From the NCBI GenBank assembly GCA_002749535.1, contig MZZL01000014.1:1-64000 (forward strand): 64,000 nt of DNA, given 5' to 3'. The notes beneath the pieces are model-generated. The model did no database searches, was not told where the DNA came from, and worked only from the letters and a program-made list of their open reading frames with translations. Below, piece by piece: positions 21,777-34,758 of the stretch. The stretch is from Apophysomyces variabilis. Lineage: Eukaryota > Mucoromycota > Mucoromycetes > Mucorales > Mucoraceae. Positions within the stretch are counted from its first letter, which is position 1, and the number at the start of each line of letters is the position of its first letter. Position numbers and translations under genes: made by a program.

Positions 21777-23697
21777 ATGATATCCTCTAATTATTACTAT
21801 CGAACTCAGGAATTGTACAAACCACCGAAACGCACATCGCGCATGGATCCTGCTGCTGAAAAGTGGCTAACCTTTGTGGAGGAAACATCGCAATCGGATC
21901 CAAAACGAGACAGAGCACTTAACGAAAGACTTTCGACAAACGCTGCTAATACCACGATGACGGCTAAGAATTCGAGAGAGTCCGGAACAAGCTCGATACG
22001 ACCACGATGGAAAGACTTACCACCATCTTCAAACGGTTCTGGAACCCACAAAAAGCGTGAGCCCATTTTCGATGATGACATTGATAAAAAACTAAAGTTG
22101 ATGCCCGATCCTCCTCATTGCTTTTGCGGAAAGACAGCTTCGCAAATGCATACGTCTGAATTTGGAACAATTTACGAATGCCATGACATGAACGCACCAA
22201 CGAAGCCTCCATGTAACACGACGAATGAACACAACGGAAATGCTGCTAAAGTAATCAGAGTACCCACCCATATCTGCGGGTTCCATGTACATAAGCGTGC
22301 TTGGGATCAGTTTCGAGAGACGCTTAAGACAGGAAGTAACGTGGATCATCACCATCCAGAATTAGACGTCTGTCCAGCCTTTAATTACACATTTTGTGTT
22401 ATTTTCCGGGCGATGAATGAATTTCCCAAACGGCCACCTCCTGTGCCGAGATGTTTCTGCAATATGCCAGTCATTATGAGAAAAATAACTGACGCGAAGA
22501 CGGCGCGAATGTCGTTTACATGCAAAAATTTTGATGTTGAGGGCGCTAAGCCTAAGTGCAGTTGGATTCTTTGGGCAGAAGAGGTACCATTTATTAAACC
22601 ACGGTATCCACTCCATGGGGTGGGTCGTGCATCGGAGAGTAAAGACGTCAAAGAGAGTGAGGATGTTGAATCAGCTAGCAAACAAAGTGAAAGTCTTGCG
22701 AAATCGCCACCAGATCAGCTAGAGCAGGCGACCTTTGTTCTTCACGGTGGAAATGCAAAGTTTCTATTAGAAAATGAATCTAATCAAAAAGAACATGCAG
22801 AGACCAAAATGGAACCGAAGGCAACGCAGAATTTGTCCAAGGAAACAATGCTCCAACTGTTATGCAAGGCCAAAATACCTGACATGGATCACATCGATAC
22901 ACACATAGAAACAAAAGGAATGAGGACTGGATCACAGCGAACAAATGCGACCTATGATGGCCCGAAAGAATTAACGCCCTCTTCCTCCATTTCAGAAGAG
23001 AGTGATTCGTCTTATGCGACGTATTATTGCGGTATTACTAGTTCGATGACCTCTAATTCCGATTATATCCAGCACCTTGTCCAGAATCCGATCGAGGAGA
23101 AGATGTCGAGGCAAATAGTGCTAACACTATGTCGATCACTTGATTGTAGACCAGAGCACTTGCTGCAGAAGTTCTTACAGGAAACCCGACGTGGAAGAGT
23201 AGAGTCGGAAATGGAGAAGCAAAAGTATATAGACGAGATTGCCGAATTGAAAAGGGCAGCAGAATCTAAGGAGTCTACGATTCAGCGACTTTATCGAGAG
23301 CAGAAGGAGTTTGAAACTACTGTCGAACGACTACATCAGACCATCGATACAGAAATGGAGACACGAAGGAACAATCAAAAACGCGCAATCAAGCTGGAGG
23401 TGGAGATGAGCGAATTGTTAATAGAAAGCGAGACCCTGAAAGAAGAAATCCAAATATATAAGGAAAAGATCACATCGAAGGATATGAAATGTCGTGTCTG
23501 TTTCCACAACAATATCGATACAGCTTTGGTTCCCTGTTTCCATTGTGGTAAGTTTTACTCTCGTTTGATATCGGGTGATATATGAAAACTGATCGGATCG
23601 TTTGTTAGCTTATTGCCAAAAATGCGCGCAAAGGTTAACAGAATGTGCCATTTGCAGGCAACCGAAACTCGCTACACAGAAGATTTTCCTCGGTTAA
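21777..23697 (+). CDS. RING-finger protein with two GRF-like zinc clusters
   Basis: Two exons (21777-23547, 23609-23697) give 619 residues; a second in-frame Met at 21843 is an alternative start. Near residue 114 is a Cys-rich unit beginning HCFCGK, and near 224 another beginning RCFCNMP. The second ends KCSWILWAEE, the C-x-W style ending of GRF-type zinc ribbons. A long coiled coil covers about 480-565. The last 50 residues form a C3HC4-type RING: CRVCFHNN, CFHCAYCQKC and CAICRQP. The only intron interrupts the RING. The RING predicts E3 ubiquitin-ligase activity. GRF-type ribbons in other proteins bind nucleic acid, so a chromatin or repair role is possible but unproven. I know of no named gene with this architecture. 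Confidence 0.8.
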
Positions 23698-26600
23698 TCG
23701 GGAGGAGAAATGCAGCCAGAATACATGAACCCTGTCTGAAAAAGCGAAATCACAAAGAGAAACAAAACCGAAAAAAAAATTTAGTTGTATAGCCATTGTA
23801 TATTTGCCTCTCTTTATCCCACTCCCTCATTCCTTTCTTTCCTGTTTTGTTTTCGTGGATAGTCTTAAATTATGCGAAGAGAAGGAAAGAAGAAAAATAT
23901 TATTCTTTTTTACCCATAGTACTATATTTCCAAAAAAATAAAGTCGCATCGCGCAAATTCACTTGGCGCATTTGAAAATTTGAGCTTGACGCTAATAAAT
24001 CCTATAGTGTAAATGATCACTCAGGTCATATTGATTCTATTAGAAGGGTAACTAATACACAAAGATCCCTTTTACTGATCGATTCGCTCGTAGGATACCT
24101 TGACAACTCGTGGTGAATCTCGAATTTCGATATTAACAATTCAGTTTTCCTTAGGTAATGGATTGTTAACAGCATTGGATATGTTAATATTCCGGTTGGT
24201 GATTTCGTATTTCTATTATATTTTCAATCTACCATTGATTCCCTAGATTGCAATTCTACCGCGCCTTAGGAGGACGAACAATGGAATACTTTACCGTGCT
24301 GTAGATTACTAAGCCTTCTTTTTAGGGGGCAGGGCACCGTAGTTGTCATGGAGGCTTGTCTCACTGAGTCAATTCGTCGCACATATGGGTCGTGCATCCG
24401 GATCCTTCCTTAAAGGTACCTTAGCTTAATTGCCATTGTCATTTCATACATTTTCAAAAATTGGTTATTTCTTATTGAGTGATACAACAAAGATCTGAAA
24501 CCGACTTAGTATGTCATACAACATAGGCGTCCAATTCTTGTCACGCATCGTAATCTTTTGTTTGATTAAGGGAAACTTGCTACTACGCTTGGTTCACCAT
24601 AATTATATCTTCAGCGCTTGATCGCTTAACTGTTTCGCCTGCATGGATCGTTCCATGGTTACACAGCGTCAGAGCATGTTCAAGGCATATTTATGAACGG
24701 AATTAATCACACATCTATACAACTAATCACGGTTTTACTGTAGGAAAGGTTGGGGGAAGCTTTTTGCTTGCAACGGATATGATCTGCATATATTCTAGCG
24801 AGAAACAAGGGTCCAGTTGCCGGAGCACCATCTATCAATTTGGAAACAGAATACTGCTACCGGGAAATAGGATGCTGAGCAGATGACACTGCTTTTCAGA
24901 GCCGCTCATCAGAGATCCTATTACTGTTTTTATGTTTTTATGTTTCTATCTTACCTGGGTCCAAATCTCAATCGTTCTGTGACCGCGTTCGATGCTCCTT
25001 TTCTTTTTGCAGTTAAAGTTGGTACTCTAGATTAGCCTGGTTTCTCACATGAACGTGAGGAAACGAAGGGACGGGTTTGTATTGTCAATTTTTTCTACTC
25101 TATAGGCGATGATAACAAAAGAGTAAAAAAAAAGGATGTACTCAATACCGGAAGATGATCGATTCAGAGGATTCAACGGTCCCTTATGACATCAGTGTAG
25201 AGTGCTTTTCTATATATTCATTTTGTGACCGAGATTTTCAAGACAAGAAAGAAAGCAAAAAAGATAAATTTGGACCATTCCATGTGAAACTAGGGACAGA
25301 AAGGTCACGCTTCGGCTGAGCGTAACATGAACCCAGAAGATGGACTTCAAGTCAAAGGGAAAAGGGTAGAGTAGATAGAAGATAACAGAGGTAGACACGG
25401 ACAAAAAAGGGTTAGGTCTGTTCCTGCAGTTTGCATACCCATGCGTAACCTAAGAGAAGGTTGGTATGGTGACTACTTTGTTTGTTAAAATAGATGGCAA
25501 ACTTCTTTTCTACTTTGCTTTTTCTGTAATCTCTGCTCTATCGAGATATAAGCCCAAAAAAAAAATAGAAGAAAAAGGGAAAAAAAAAGGCATCATTCGG
25601 ATAAACGGGGTTCTCCAACCTAAAATAAAAAATGCAAGAGAAATGCGGGGAGATGGTCGATAGAGAGAGAGAGAGTGCATGGGAGTCGGAAGCCAAACAA
25701 AAGTCCATCGGATAAACGATCTGTCTGTCATCCTTGAAATCATTTTCATTTCGAACGTAACCCGTTTTTGTTATTTCTCATGTTCCATATTTCTTTTTTG
25801 TATTGAACAAGGCTATGCGTGGCGTGGTCATGCAAGTCCTTTATCATGTCTATGTTACCTCTTGTCCTACGTAACCTTTTTTTTATGTTTCCCTTTCTCC
25901 CCTTCAGGTTTTGTTTTGATTGAGACGGGACACTTTTAGGTCAGTCCTCACTTTTTTTTTTAAAAAGAAAAGAACAGACAGATCCAAACTATCCAGGAGG
26001 ACAGGAATGTGTTGGTTCGGGGTGCCAAGAAGGAAATAGATCATAGTTTGTTTTTTCATATGGTTTCATCCCCCGTTTCTCTCCCCCCCCATGTTCCCGT
26101 TGGTGTTTCGGCGTTTTTTCTTTTTGGCTCAGGGAAAAGAACCCGTTGAAATACCAAATATGGGTATTTTACCGAAAAAAGGTAACAAAAATATGGAGTT
26201 TGAAAGACGATGTGTCACCTTGACTACGCGTTGATCAAGAATCTTTTTTTGTTGGTTTCTTTTCTTCTTTTTTTTCCCTTTTCTCTCTCTTTTTCTTCCC
26301 TTAATGCATGGATAAAATTACCCTTGCAGTTGAAACGACTTCTAGAAAAGAGACAAATCAGATTAGAACAGAAACACCATTCCCCTTGTTGGTATGATAT
26401 GGCCTTGGATTAGGAACTGTCTTATGAAAGGATAACAAAAAAAGGGTAGAAAAGAAGGCCAGAGCGCAAAAAACCAGACTTTTTTCATTTTATTCCCCTT
26501 TTTTTTCATAATTTGCATATGTAAAACCGTGATTCATTCTACAGACAGAGAGAGAAATATCCTTTTCTAGACTTTTTTAAATAAAAAAAAATTGTCGACG

Positions 26601-26737
26601 GATCCCGATCAGCCTATTTCCATCCGAAGGGGGGGAAAAAAATATCATCATAAAAAGTCAGCGGGTCTTTTTTTTCCTTCTTCCCTTTTCTTTCCCTTCT
26701 CTTTCACTCATACCAAACCAAGAAAAACATAACAACG
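23698..26737. other. Intergenic, 3 kb, one MITE fragment
   Basis: Apart from the MITE fragment at 23943-24015, I see no convincing gene. From about 25000 onward the DNA is dominated by T-, C/T- and A-rich tracts, including a GA microsatellite near 25662-25676 and an eight-C run near 26082. This fits a long promoter and leader region for the transporter gene. Open frames here are low complexity. Confidence 0.45.
23943..24015. repeat. MITE-like element, copy C (one end only)
   Basis: GTCGCATCGCGCAAATTCAC and the following TTGGCGCATTTGAAAATTTGAGCTTGACGCTAA match the reverse complement of the right ends of copies A and B. No matching opposite terminus is visible, so this is a truncated or solo end. 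Confidence 0.6.
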
Positions 26738-27243
26738 ATGTCTGGTCCTCGAGGCATCGGATTCTTTGGAAGTGTATCCCTTTTAGTCTCCTCCATGACG
26801 GTAAATAAATATATCAACAGACAATGGCATTTTATATATAAAATGTTCCCAAATCAATGCTTACCCTACAAAAATTTATAAGGGCCCGGGCTTATCGACG
26901 ATTCCACCTTTATTTCAAGAGGTAACAAAAAAAAAGAAAAGAAAAGAGCATATATAGAACATTTAAAAAAGAGGGCCACGTGTCATAAAGAGGATATATC
27001 ATGATAAATTAAGCATAAATTTTTATATTCTATAGTCCGGATGGGTCCCACCTTTGTTTGTATTCCTAGCCATTGCTTTCCTTTCTGGTTGTTCTGCTCT
27101 CTTTGTTTGTGAAGCAATGGCTCGCATTCGTGGCAATGAGAAGTTTCAAGTAAGCTATCAAAAATGAACTTAGGGGACAAAGAGAGAGAAATATACACAA
27201 ACAGGGAGGAAATGGGTCTAATCCAGTTCATGCTAAGCTCTCG

Positions 27244-27276
<33 letters not shown>

Positions 27277-29499
27277 GTGGTATATATCTGTTGTATTTAT
27301 ATACTTTTATTTATAGGCTAAAGTGGAATTGACCACCATTGCCCAACTTTATTTGGGTAAAAAATACCATTATTTTATTCAAATTATATTGTTTCTTTCG
27401 TTGCAATCGATCAATGTAGCAAGCATCATTCTTTCAGCCCAGGTAAATATCTCATATAACAAACTATACTCGGCAAACTGTCTATGAGGGGAAATTGGAT
27501 CTCATTGTTTGTTGCTCCCGTAGACAATGGACAATATGTTTGTCGCCTTGTTCCACGGTACCTGCGGTCTCGGCATTGCTCCCGGTGGATGGATTTGCGT
27601 AACAACTCTCGAACAAGGCGGCAATTCTCCTTTTGACAGCGCAGGCTACTTCCTCTTCACCTTTGGCTTCTTGTTCACCGCTCTCATGGTCATCCCGCTC
27701 GGCTTCTTTACGTTGGTCGAGAACATCATTGTCCAAATCATTTCTTTCGTTATCCTGTTAGTCATCTTAGTAATTTGGGTCGTTTTCTTCGGCATCCACG
27801 GACTTGATCCCTCCATGTTACCCGCCGTAGGTCCCAATTCGACACAAGTACTCGGCATTGTCGTCTTCAACTATAGCTATATCACCACGGTACGATGTCC
27901 GCTTTGTGACGGTCTCTCATCGAAAGTGGCCCTAATCGAATTGGTCTTTTCTCTTCACTTTTCTAGATCCCTTCATGGGTGAACAGCTTAAAACCTGGTG
28001 TTTCTATTCATAAGGCCATGTGGACTTCTGTCGTCATCTCTACCATCATTTATCTTGTCTTAGGTAAGATGATCGATCAGCATACCGGAAGATAGCGTTA
28101 CATGCTTGACTCACTGGGCATTTCCGTTTAGGCATTTTCGGAGCCATGACGTATCCAATGACATCTTCTAGCAATATGCTCTCCATTCTTTCCAGAAGCG
28201 GTAGGCAGATTTTTTCTTTTTCCCCCCTTTTTTCTTTGTTTGCTGGCCTAAATCTAGAAATTCCAAATTATCAGGGTCCACAGTAGCGTTGGTAACTACC
28301 TACATATTCCCTATCGTGGTGCTTGTTACTTCTATCCCAGTGTTTACCATCGTAATCCGCTCCAACTTGCTGCGAGGTCAAATCTGTAGCAGACCCTGGG
28401 CCATCTTTTGGTCTTGTTTCTCTCCCTGGCTAATTGCTTTGTAAGCCTTTCTTGATTTTTTTTCTTGTGCCTTTTGCACTAACCTCTGACCTTAAAACTT
28501 ACCATTTAGTATCTTCCAATCCAAGGACTGGCTCAACACACTACAGAACTGGAGTAGTCTTTTCTTCCAATCGGTAAGTAAGCATGCTCTGCTAATTCTA
28601 TCTTATTTACTTAGCTCTTCTTGTTGTTGTCGTCTTTTTCCTAGCCTGTCAATTACATTGTACCATTTGCCCTGTACTTTGTCTCACGTCGATACGAAGC
28701 GTCAGTCGAACCGCCGCCGTCCAATCCGGAAAAAGTAGATGCAGACGATATCATGATGTACAATCCAGAGGAGAATCGGTCCATTTCCCTGCGTAGAGAG
28801 CCCTCCCGATTAAGGTCCAACATCAGCAGTCGATTAGAACAATCAAGATTGAGCAAAAAAGAGACAATGGACAGCAAACCAACCCAGTCTCCTCGATTGG
28901 ATATCCCAGCCATTGTATTTAGCAGTGACGTTGTTGACGAACCTACAGGAGGAGGATCTCCTATGACAATGACGCCAGCGGCAACAACACCAACCAGGCT
29001 CTCCCCCAGGCTATCCATTGTCACTGGCCCGTTTACAGAGCATGTGTCAACCAAGGCATTAGGTATCAGTGGCGCTGCTGGCTCGGATACTGAGCATGAA
29101 ATGACAGAAGAAGTGGTATTATCTTCCTTGTCCTGCTCCTCCACAGTACAAAAAGATGACAAAACCTTATCCCCACCAACCACTTCGCCCAACATGGCCA
29201 AAACCCCACCCTCTCCCATGTCATCGCGTTCATCGGGCATTATATCGAGTTTTCTGGCACCACGAAGCCCATCTGTGGTCCCTTCCTTTACTTCGGCAGC
29301 CTTGGAAGACTCAAAGATGGGCTCCTTCCTGGAAGTGGAAGAAGAAGATTTCAAACCCTTCGCAGCTTTTGAACGACGAAGGTGGTTGAATCCTTTTGTT
29401 CTAGCCATTGTCTCTAGTATTCTCATCACCATTGCCGTGATATTTATGATTATTTATAATGTCGTCATGCTGGCCCTGGGGACAGACCTTCTTTCTTAA
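26738..29499 (+). CDS. Amino acid/auxin permease (AAAP) family transporter
   Basis: Starting MSGPRGIGFFGSVSLLVSSM at 26738, small exons give GPGLSTIPPLFQESGW, the conserved first-helix region of fungal AAAP carriers. Further membrane helices include FLAIAFLSGCSALFVCEAMA, IILFLSLQSINVASIILSAQ, FLFTFGFLFTALMVIPLGFF, IIVQIISFVILLVILVIWVV, VVISTIIYLVLGIFGAMTYP and VALVTTYIFPIVVLVTSIPV. Helices and order fit the usual 10-11 span proton-coupled amino acid carriers of the plasma membrane or vacuole. After PFALYFVSRRYEAS comes a cytosolic domain of about 200 residues rich in Ser/Thr/Pro, then one more predicted helix (VLAIVSSILITIAVIFMIIY) and the end at 29499. One intron has a long CT microsatellite (27240-27278). 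Substrate is not predictable. Confidence 0.85.
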
Positions 29500-31013
29500 A
29501 GGAAAAAAAAATAACTAGAAGTCATACCCTACATACAGTTTTTTTTTGTTTTGTTTACCCACTGCTTTTGTACCTTTGTTTTTCTTTTCCTTTCTTACAT
29601 GGTTTAACCTAACTGGCACCATGGATTACCCACTCTTCTTTCTCCTGAATTATATTATAGTAGCGACAGCAAGCTAACCTGAATAAAACTTGCATCCAAA
29701 TTATTGATCTTTCTTTATAAGCATGACAGATATTCTTGTCTTTGTCTCTGTTTTACATTATGAATATATGGTTACTCCTTGTATGTTTGCTTGAATACCT
29801 GGATCCGTTTCAGGAAATCAAGCTTCAGCATAAAAAGATGATCGTACAAAATGTCAACGTCCTTAAGAAGGTAAATTAAATGCAAAACATGTAAAAGAGA
29901 AGGGGAAGAAAAGGATGAATCGAACTATTAATTATCAGCAATGCGGGAAACGAGAGAATAGGTGCCTACTTTGCTTTATCAAGAAATAGCTGTTCGCTCA
30001 CGCTTCGTTTTATGATCGGTTAACAGAGCAAGCATGTCTATGAATGGTGTTGCGACGAGAAGATGACTATGATCGTATTGGTTAGTGCTTATTTATTTTG
30101 TTAATATTGGCAACGGGAAACATTGTGAGCGTTGTCCTCTCCTTATGAACAAAGAAAAGAGTTTGACCTGTCTGATGCACTCCTCTTTCTATCCGCTCCT
30201 TGTACCTGATTGGGCAGAGGATAAGATCGCCAATTCCTTTTCTGTTATATTCTACAGTCGACTACTGACGACAGGCGGCATATACCTCGATGAAAGACAA
30301 ATATGAACCAAGGAAATCAGAGTAAAAGTTAGCTCATCCCACGAATCATTGGGTTTAGCATAGAAGATGTGCAAACTCGGAAATCCGTATGGATGTGTAA
30401 TAGGTAAGTACAAGAGCAGAAGGGAGAAAAGGGAATTTATTCCAATTTCAAATGACATGCAGCAGCGCGCATGAAAACAAGAAAGATGAGAAGACATTGA
30501 ATTCTTAATGCATGGTTAACTTGGATTGCAGTCTTTGTGCATGTTATTGACGGAGTGGGGTGACCCTAAATGGAGCTCTGTTGTCAACGGGAGGAGCTGT
30601 GCATGCATGGAGTTAAATGCTGCCTCATATTTTGCCTCATTTGCATCGATGCCCGACTCTCACCATGGCATGTGGTACGAGAGGGTGCAGTTGCTTGATG
30701 CCTGTCTACACATACTTTTCCTTGCTTTCGTATTTGGCGTCTTATTTAAATAGAGCCATTCATTATGTCCCCAAGATAGAGTGTGCAAATAGCCAACAGT
30801 TTGAACAACATAAATCGGACCGTCTTTTCCCTACATTTTCACAGCGTGAGAATGTGGGTAGCCATCTATTCTTTCCATTGATAACAATGACGTGAAATGC
30901 TATGATAAAGCACGATAGGAATCAGTCATCTATTAGACCAACTGAGTGTTTTTATCTTTCCATACGAAGTGGCCCTGTTCTCCAAGCTCGTTAACCATAG
31001 TGAAGCAGAGCAC

Positions 31014-31706
31014 TTAAGGGTCACCCTCGCGCCAATATTGACATTGTATTAGGCGCTGTGTCCATCCTTCCATCTTGGGCCATGCCTTTGGCCAAACGCG
31101 CCATGCGTTCATACCGTCGATTTTACTCTGTAGGATTGTGCTTCCTGCTATCTTTTCCGTTCTGTTCCTTATTGATAAGCGGTTCAAAATTGCGGCACCT
31201 GAAGAATCGGATGAAATGACGAAGTTAAATTTGTCTGCTCTGTGTTCCGATGTAGCCGTCGGTCCTTTTGCCCTATCACAAATAGTAATGGTCTGATCAT
31301 GCACCGTGAAAGTTCACACTCTCTGTCCGATTGGATACGTTTCATAACCATATGGACAGCAATCGAAGGAAAGTGGTCTAACAATAGCTCAACAGGAAGA
31401 AGCAATAACCCTAGAAGGTAGATAGTAGACTCCCCGTTTCCAACAGGACCAAAAGATATGGCATGCATTCTATATTCTGGGGCTTATGTTGAGTTATTAA
31501 TAGTACCATTAAGGCTATAAAGAAGAACAAAAAGAAGAAAAAGGGTAGCTATGGACCCTGCAGCAGCACTTTTTATCTGCAGCATTCGATACCTTTATGT
31601 CCGAGACATAGGTGAGCTGTCCCATGTGTGCCACAACATGATCTTCGTTTTCTCCAAAAATAAGACTATTCTCCGATTGATTATCCGCGTATTTTCCGTT
31701 GATCAT
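31014..31706 (-). pseudogene. Possible gene or gene remnant, unknown
   Basis: A minus-strand ATG at 31706 opens MINGKYADNQSENSLIFGEN and runs to a GTATCG donor-like site. Further down, 31300-31014 gives an unbroken frame with TITICDRAKGPTATSEHRAD and INRLSIRNRTEKIAG-like composition that is polar and balanced, unlike random DNA. No splice solution joins the parts without stops, and I recognise no domain. It could be a decayed gene, a gene with an unusual structure, or chance. Confidence 0.25.
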
Positions 31707-31913
31707 TTTTGTTAGGGAAAAAAAGGTCCGTTCCTGGCGGTGGATATACTTACTTCCCAGCCAATCGACAACCAACCTACTCCCTCCATACAAAATATAA
31801 AACGCTAATGAAACGACAAATTTTTTGTGTGTGTGTGTGCGTGTACGTGTTTCCACACCCTTTCTTTTACTCTCACACTCACGGATATACATCTAAATAT
31901 AAACCAGTCAAAC

Positions 31914-33575
31914 AAAGATGAACACAACGTTTATGTCATTAGGATTAACCCGGGGATGGATGCAACTTTCCATAGCAACGGAAAGTTCTTTCAATTCCGT
32001 GTGGACGATCCTTGATAAAGTGGCGTTGTGATAAAAAAAGAAAGAGTTTCCGGCGCGGAGTTACCTTGGGTGAGCCTGGATGCTGTACATTATGGCATAG
32101 ATTGGACTGTCCAAACCTGTTCGCTAAGCCCAGAAAAATATCATTCTCTTAGAGGAGAATCCAGGTTAGGGAAGTAGCCACGCTGCTTGTGGCTTGTCTC
32201 TTTCAATATTACACAGTAATGACAAATGGCACCGTAAAACTGGGAACCTCCCAAAATGATCACCTTTATTTCCCACGGAAACACCGTGGCTACCGATTGT
32301 ATTGCCTATGCAACCTATTGAATAAGGAGCTACACACATACTCTCTCTCTCTTTTTCTGTTCTAGCATTTGTACACAGATGCATCCTTAAGAAAAAGCAA
32401 ACAGGAAAAGGAAGGGTCCTGTTGTTTATGATAAAGATGAAGGTTTAGAAAAATGGACATAGGGTCACAGCCAATCTGACCACTGAAGCATGTTACGTGT
32501 ATTGCCCACAATAGATGGTTCTTCATCTTCGAAGTCCTTCCGCGTGCGTGTAATTCTATTTGTTTTCAATCTCCCCAGTTCCATGTACAAGCATATATGC
32601 GTTATCATATTAAATAGGCTGTGGTCAAATAGAATGGTTGTTCTGATAGAATTTCCAGACTACATTGTCTTTTCCATTTTCTTTATTGATTGGTTCCATC
32701 TATATATCCACTCATTTCGCTGAATAACCGGTCATGCAATGCCAATACAGATTCTTAGTCAAAAACCTATTCTTTTCTTAGCCAATATCTAGCGACTGCA
32801 ACCCAGGCATCATGTTTGGTCTTTTACATCTGATGAGTCCCAAACATAGGAAACTGAATTATTTTCATGGTAATGTACCTCATCTTGTGAATCAAGAATC
32901 AATGAAAGAAGAGCCAAAGCTGGTGTTTTGCATTTTTGCCTCTGTCTGCATCGCCGTAAGGTACATAATAAGCTTTAAATAACATTGCTTGTTTTTTTTC
33001 CATGCAGCTCTTACAATGGAGATTTACGTTGATTACTGCATTGTTTCACTAAAAATCTTTTTTTGGCTCATTGTAGAGGAGTCTGACCATACCCTGGAAA
33101 AAGGGTCGACAACGTGGCGATGAGGATAAGGTTTCTCTGTCTGCTTCGCTTTAATAAAAAGAGTTCATGATAAATGATCTATAGCATTTAGGAAACAAAT
33201 AATGCTTATCATTCATTATTCAAAAACATGTATCCACTGACTTCTCCGGTTGAACTAGTCACGAATACGGCATGTCTCTTTGATGCTCGATTTCTTCTCA
33301 ATTCGGATGACACCAGCGATATGTTGTGCAAAATCCACTAACGAGCTGACCATAACCAAAACGGATGGCTTTGTACAACTAGATTATAAGGATGATTCTG
33401 TGAGCGCAAAATGGACAGCATTGCTTATCGACAGAAAAAAAAAGTGTACTAGCCCCGCATACTATGGCTTAATGGTTCAGACCTGTCATCTATGTTTTTC
33501 CAGCCACAGCAATCATACCAACCAAATTATGCCCTTGCCATCGTCATGATGGGTAATACGAAGAAAGTAATCTGA
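31914..33575 (+). pseudogene. Series of coding-like fragments, unknown
   Basis: Plus-strand pieces have protein-like composition: EHNVYVIRINPGMDATFHSN near 31920-32015, VSGAELPWVSLDAVHYGIDW near 32045-32170, ITFISHGNTVATDCIAYATY near 32258-32320, and PQQSYQPNYALAIVMMGN near 33503-33560. They fall in order on one strand but in different frames with stops between. AG acceptors precede some of them (32216, 33502). This may be an unmodelled multi-exon gene or a pseudogene. No domain is recognised. Confidence 0.25.
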
Positions 33576-34758
33576 TGGATTTGTTGTTTTTGTTTGTTTT
33601 ATCTCTTTATTTTCCGGATGATAACGCAGTTTAAAGATATGTTTGTCGGGTGGCTACTTGACATTTTAGTGCTGTTATGATCGTCATTTTGAGCTCCGTC
33701 AAGCCGTTTGGCTGGGGCCACCCAGCTGACTCATTTGAGTATAGGATTTATCAGTACTCAATTTTTTGGTTCCAGACACGCACAACTCATTTTAGGGTTA
33801 AAAAAGTACCTGAACCGAGGTCTCCCATTTAAAACAGGAAGGGTAAAAAGAGGAAGAGTAAAATTAGGGTTTGGATGTGAAAAAGAGGCAATCAAAAATG
33901 ATTGGCCAACAAGGCAAACTTGATTTCTAAAAAAGATTTCAACTCCGTTTCCTGTTTTTGTGTAAAAATTGCCATGTTATCCCTTCCGCAAAGCAGTAAC
34001 ACCTTTTATTCAGGTACACACATAGATTGTTCCCCTTTCTACATATGTAGCTTTTCTTTCAATGTTCTTTCCTGCATTTTCTTTTAAATCTGCAGGACAA
34101 CAAAAAGTAAAAAGAAAAAGAGAAAGTTGGGGTTGGGGTTGGGAGTAGAGGGACGCAAGGTTTTTGCTTTCGTTTGTGTTTTCGTTGGGTGATTACCAGG
34201 GACAAACTCAGATCGTCTTTCTTTGTTTGTACCAAGTGTAACGTCTAATTATAATCGTCACCAAGCCACGGTATGGTAACACACACACAATAGAGAAAGA
34301 GAGAGAGAGGGAGAGAAGCGCGTCTTTTTTTTTATGTGCTACCAAGGAAACTTCGGGTTTCTATGGTTCTTCCCCTTGATTGCTCAGTTTGGGTTTTTGG
34401 TTTGCCGATCGTTTTACAGTGATTGGACTCACGCGAGGTCATCGAGCGGTGTCACGAGAGGTCTTGCACCACTTCAACCTCACCTTTTCATTTACTTCCC
34501 CTTTTTCTACACCACACCCGGGGATTTGTCGCTCAATTCTCTTTTTATTTTTAATTCGATAGCCGCCGATCCATACAAATATTCAACAAGAAAAAAAACC
34601 TTTCAACTTCCTTGTATTTCTCCTTTTCTCTTCTTCTTCTTCTTATTCCTTTCCTTACTCCACTTTTCTTCTCTTTCCTTATACTCTTCTTCTTCTTGTT
34701 TTAGACCTTCATTTTTCCTTCTTTCTATACTTTCTCTCTTTTTTAAGCATTAGGAAGG

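Larger units (their letters stand above)
29500..34758. other. Gene-poor interval with coding-like scraps
   Basis: This is the largest gap, 5.3 kb. Two stretches with coding-like composition (31014-31706 minus, 31914-33575 plus) are listed separately. The last kilobase has a GA microsatellite (34296-34318) and a long C/T-rich tract (34600-34750), probably the promoter and leader of the first CotH gene. Nothing else was recognised. Confidence 0.45.

Noticed and set aside
27240..27278. CT microsatellite as a regulatory element
   Set aside because: It lies inside an intron of the transporter gene and is ordinary simple-sequence DNA.
28653..29432. A 259-residue antisense frame under the transporter tail
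   Set aside because: It mirrors the Ser/Thr-rich coding tail of the transporter, has no domain, and exists only because the sense codon use avoids antisense stops.
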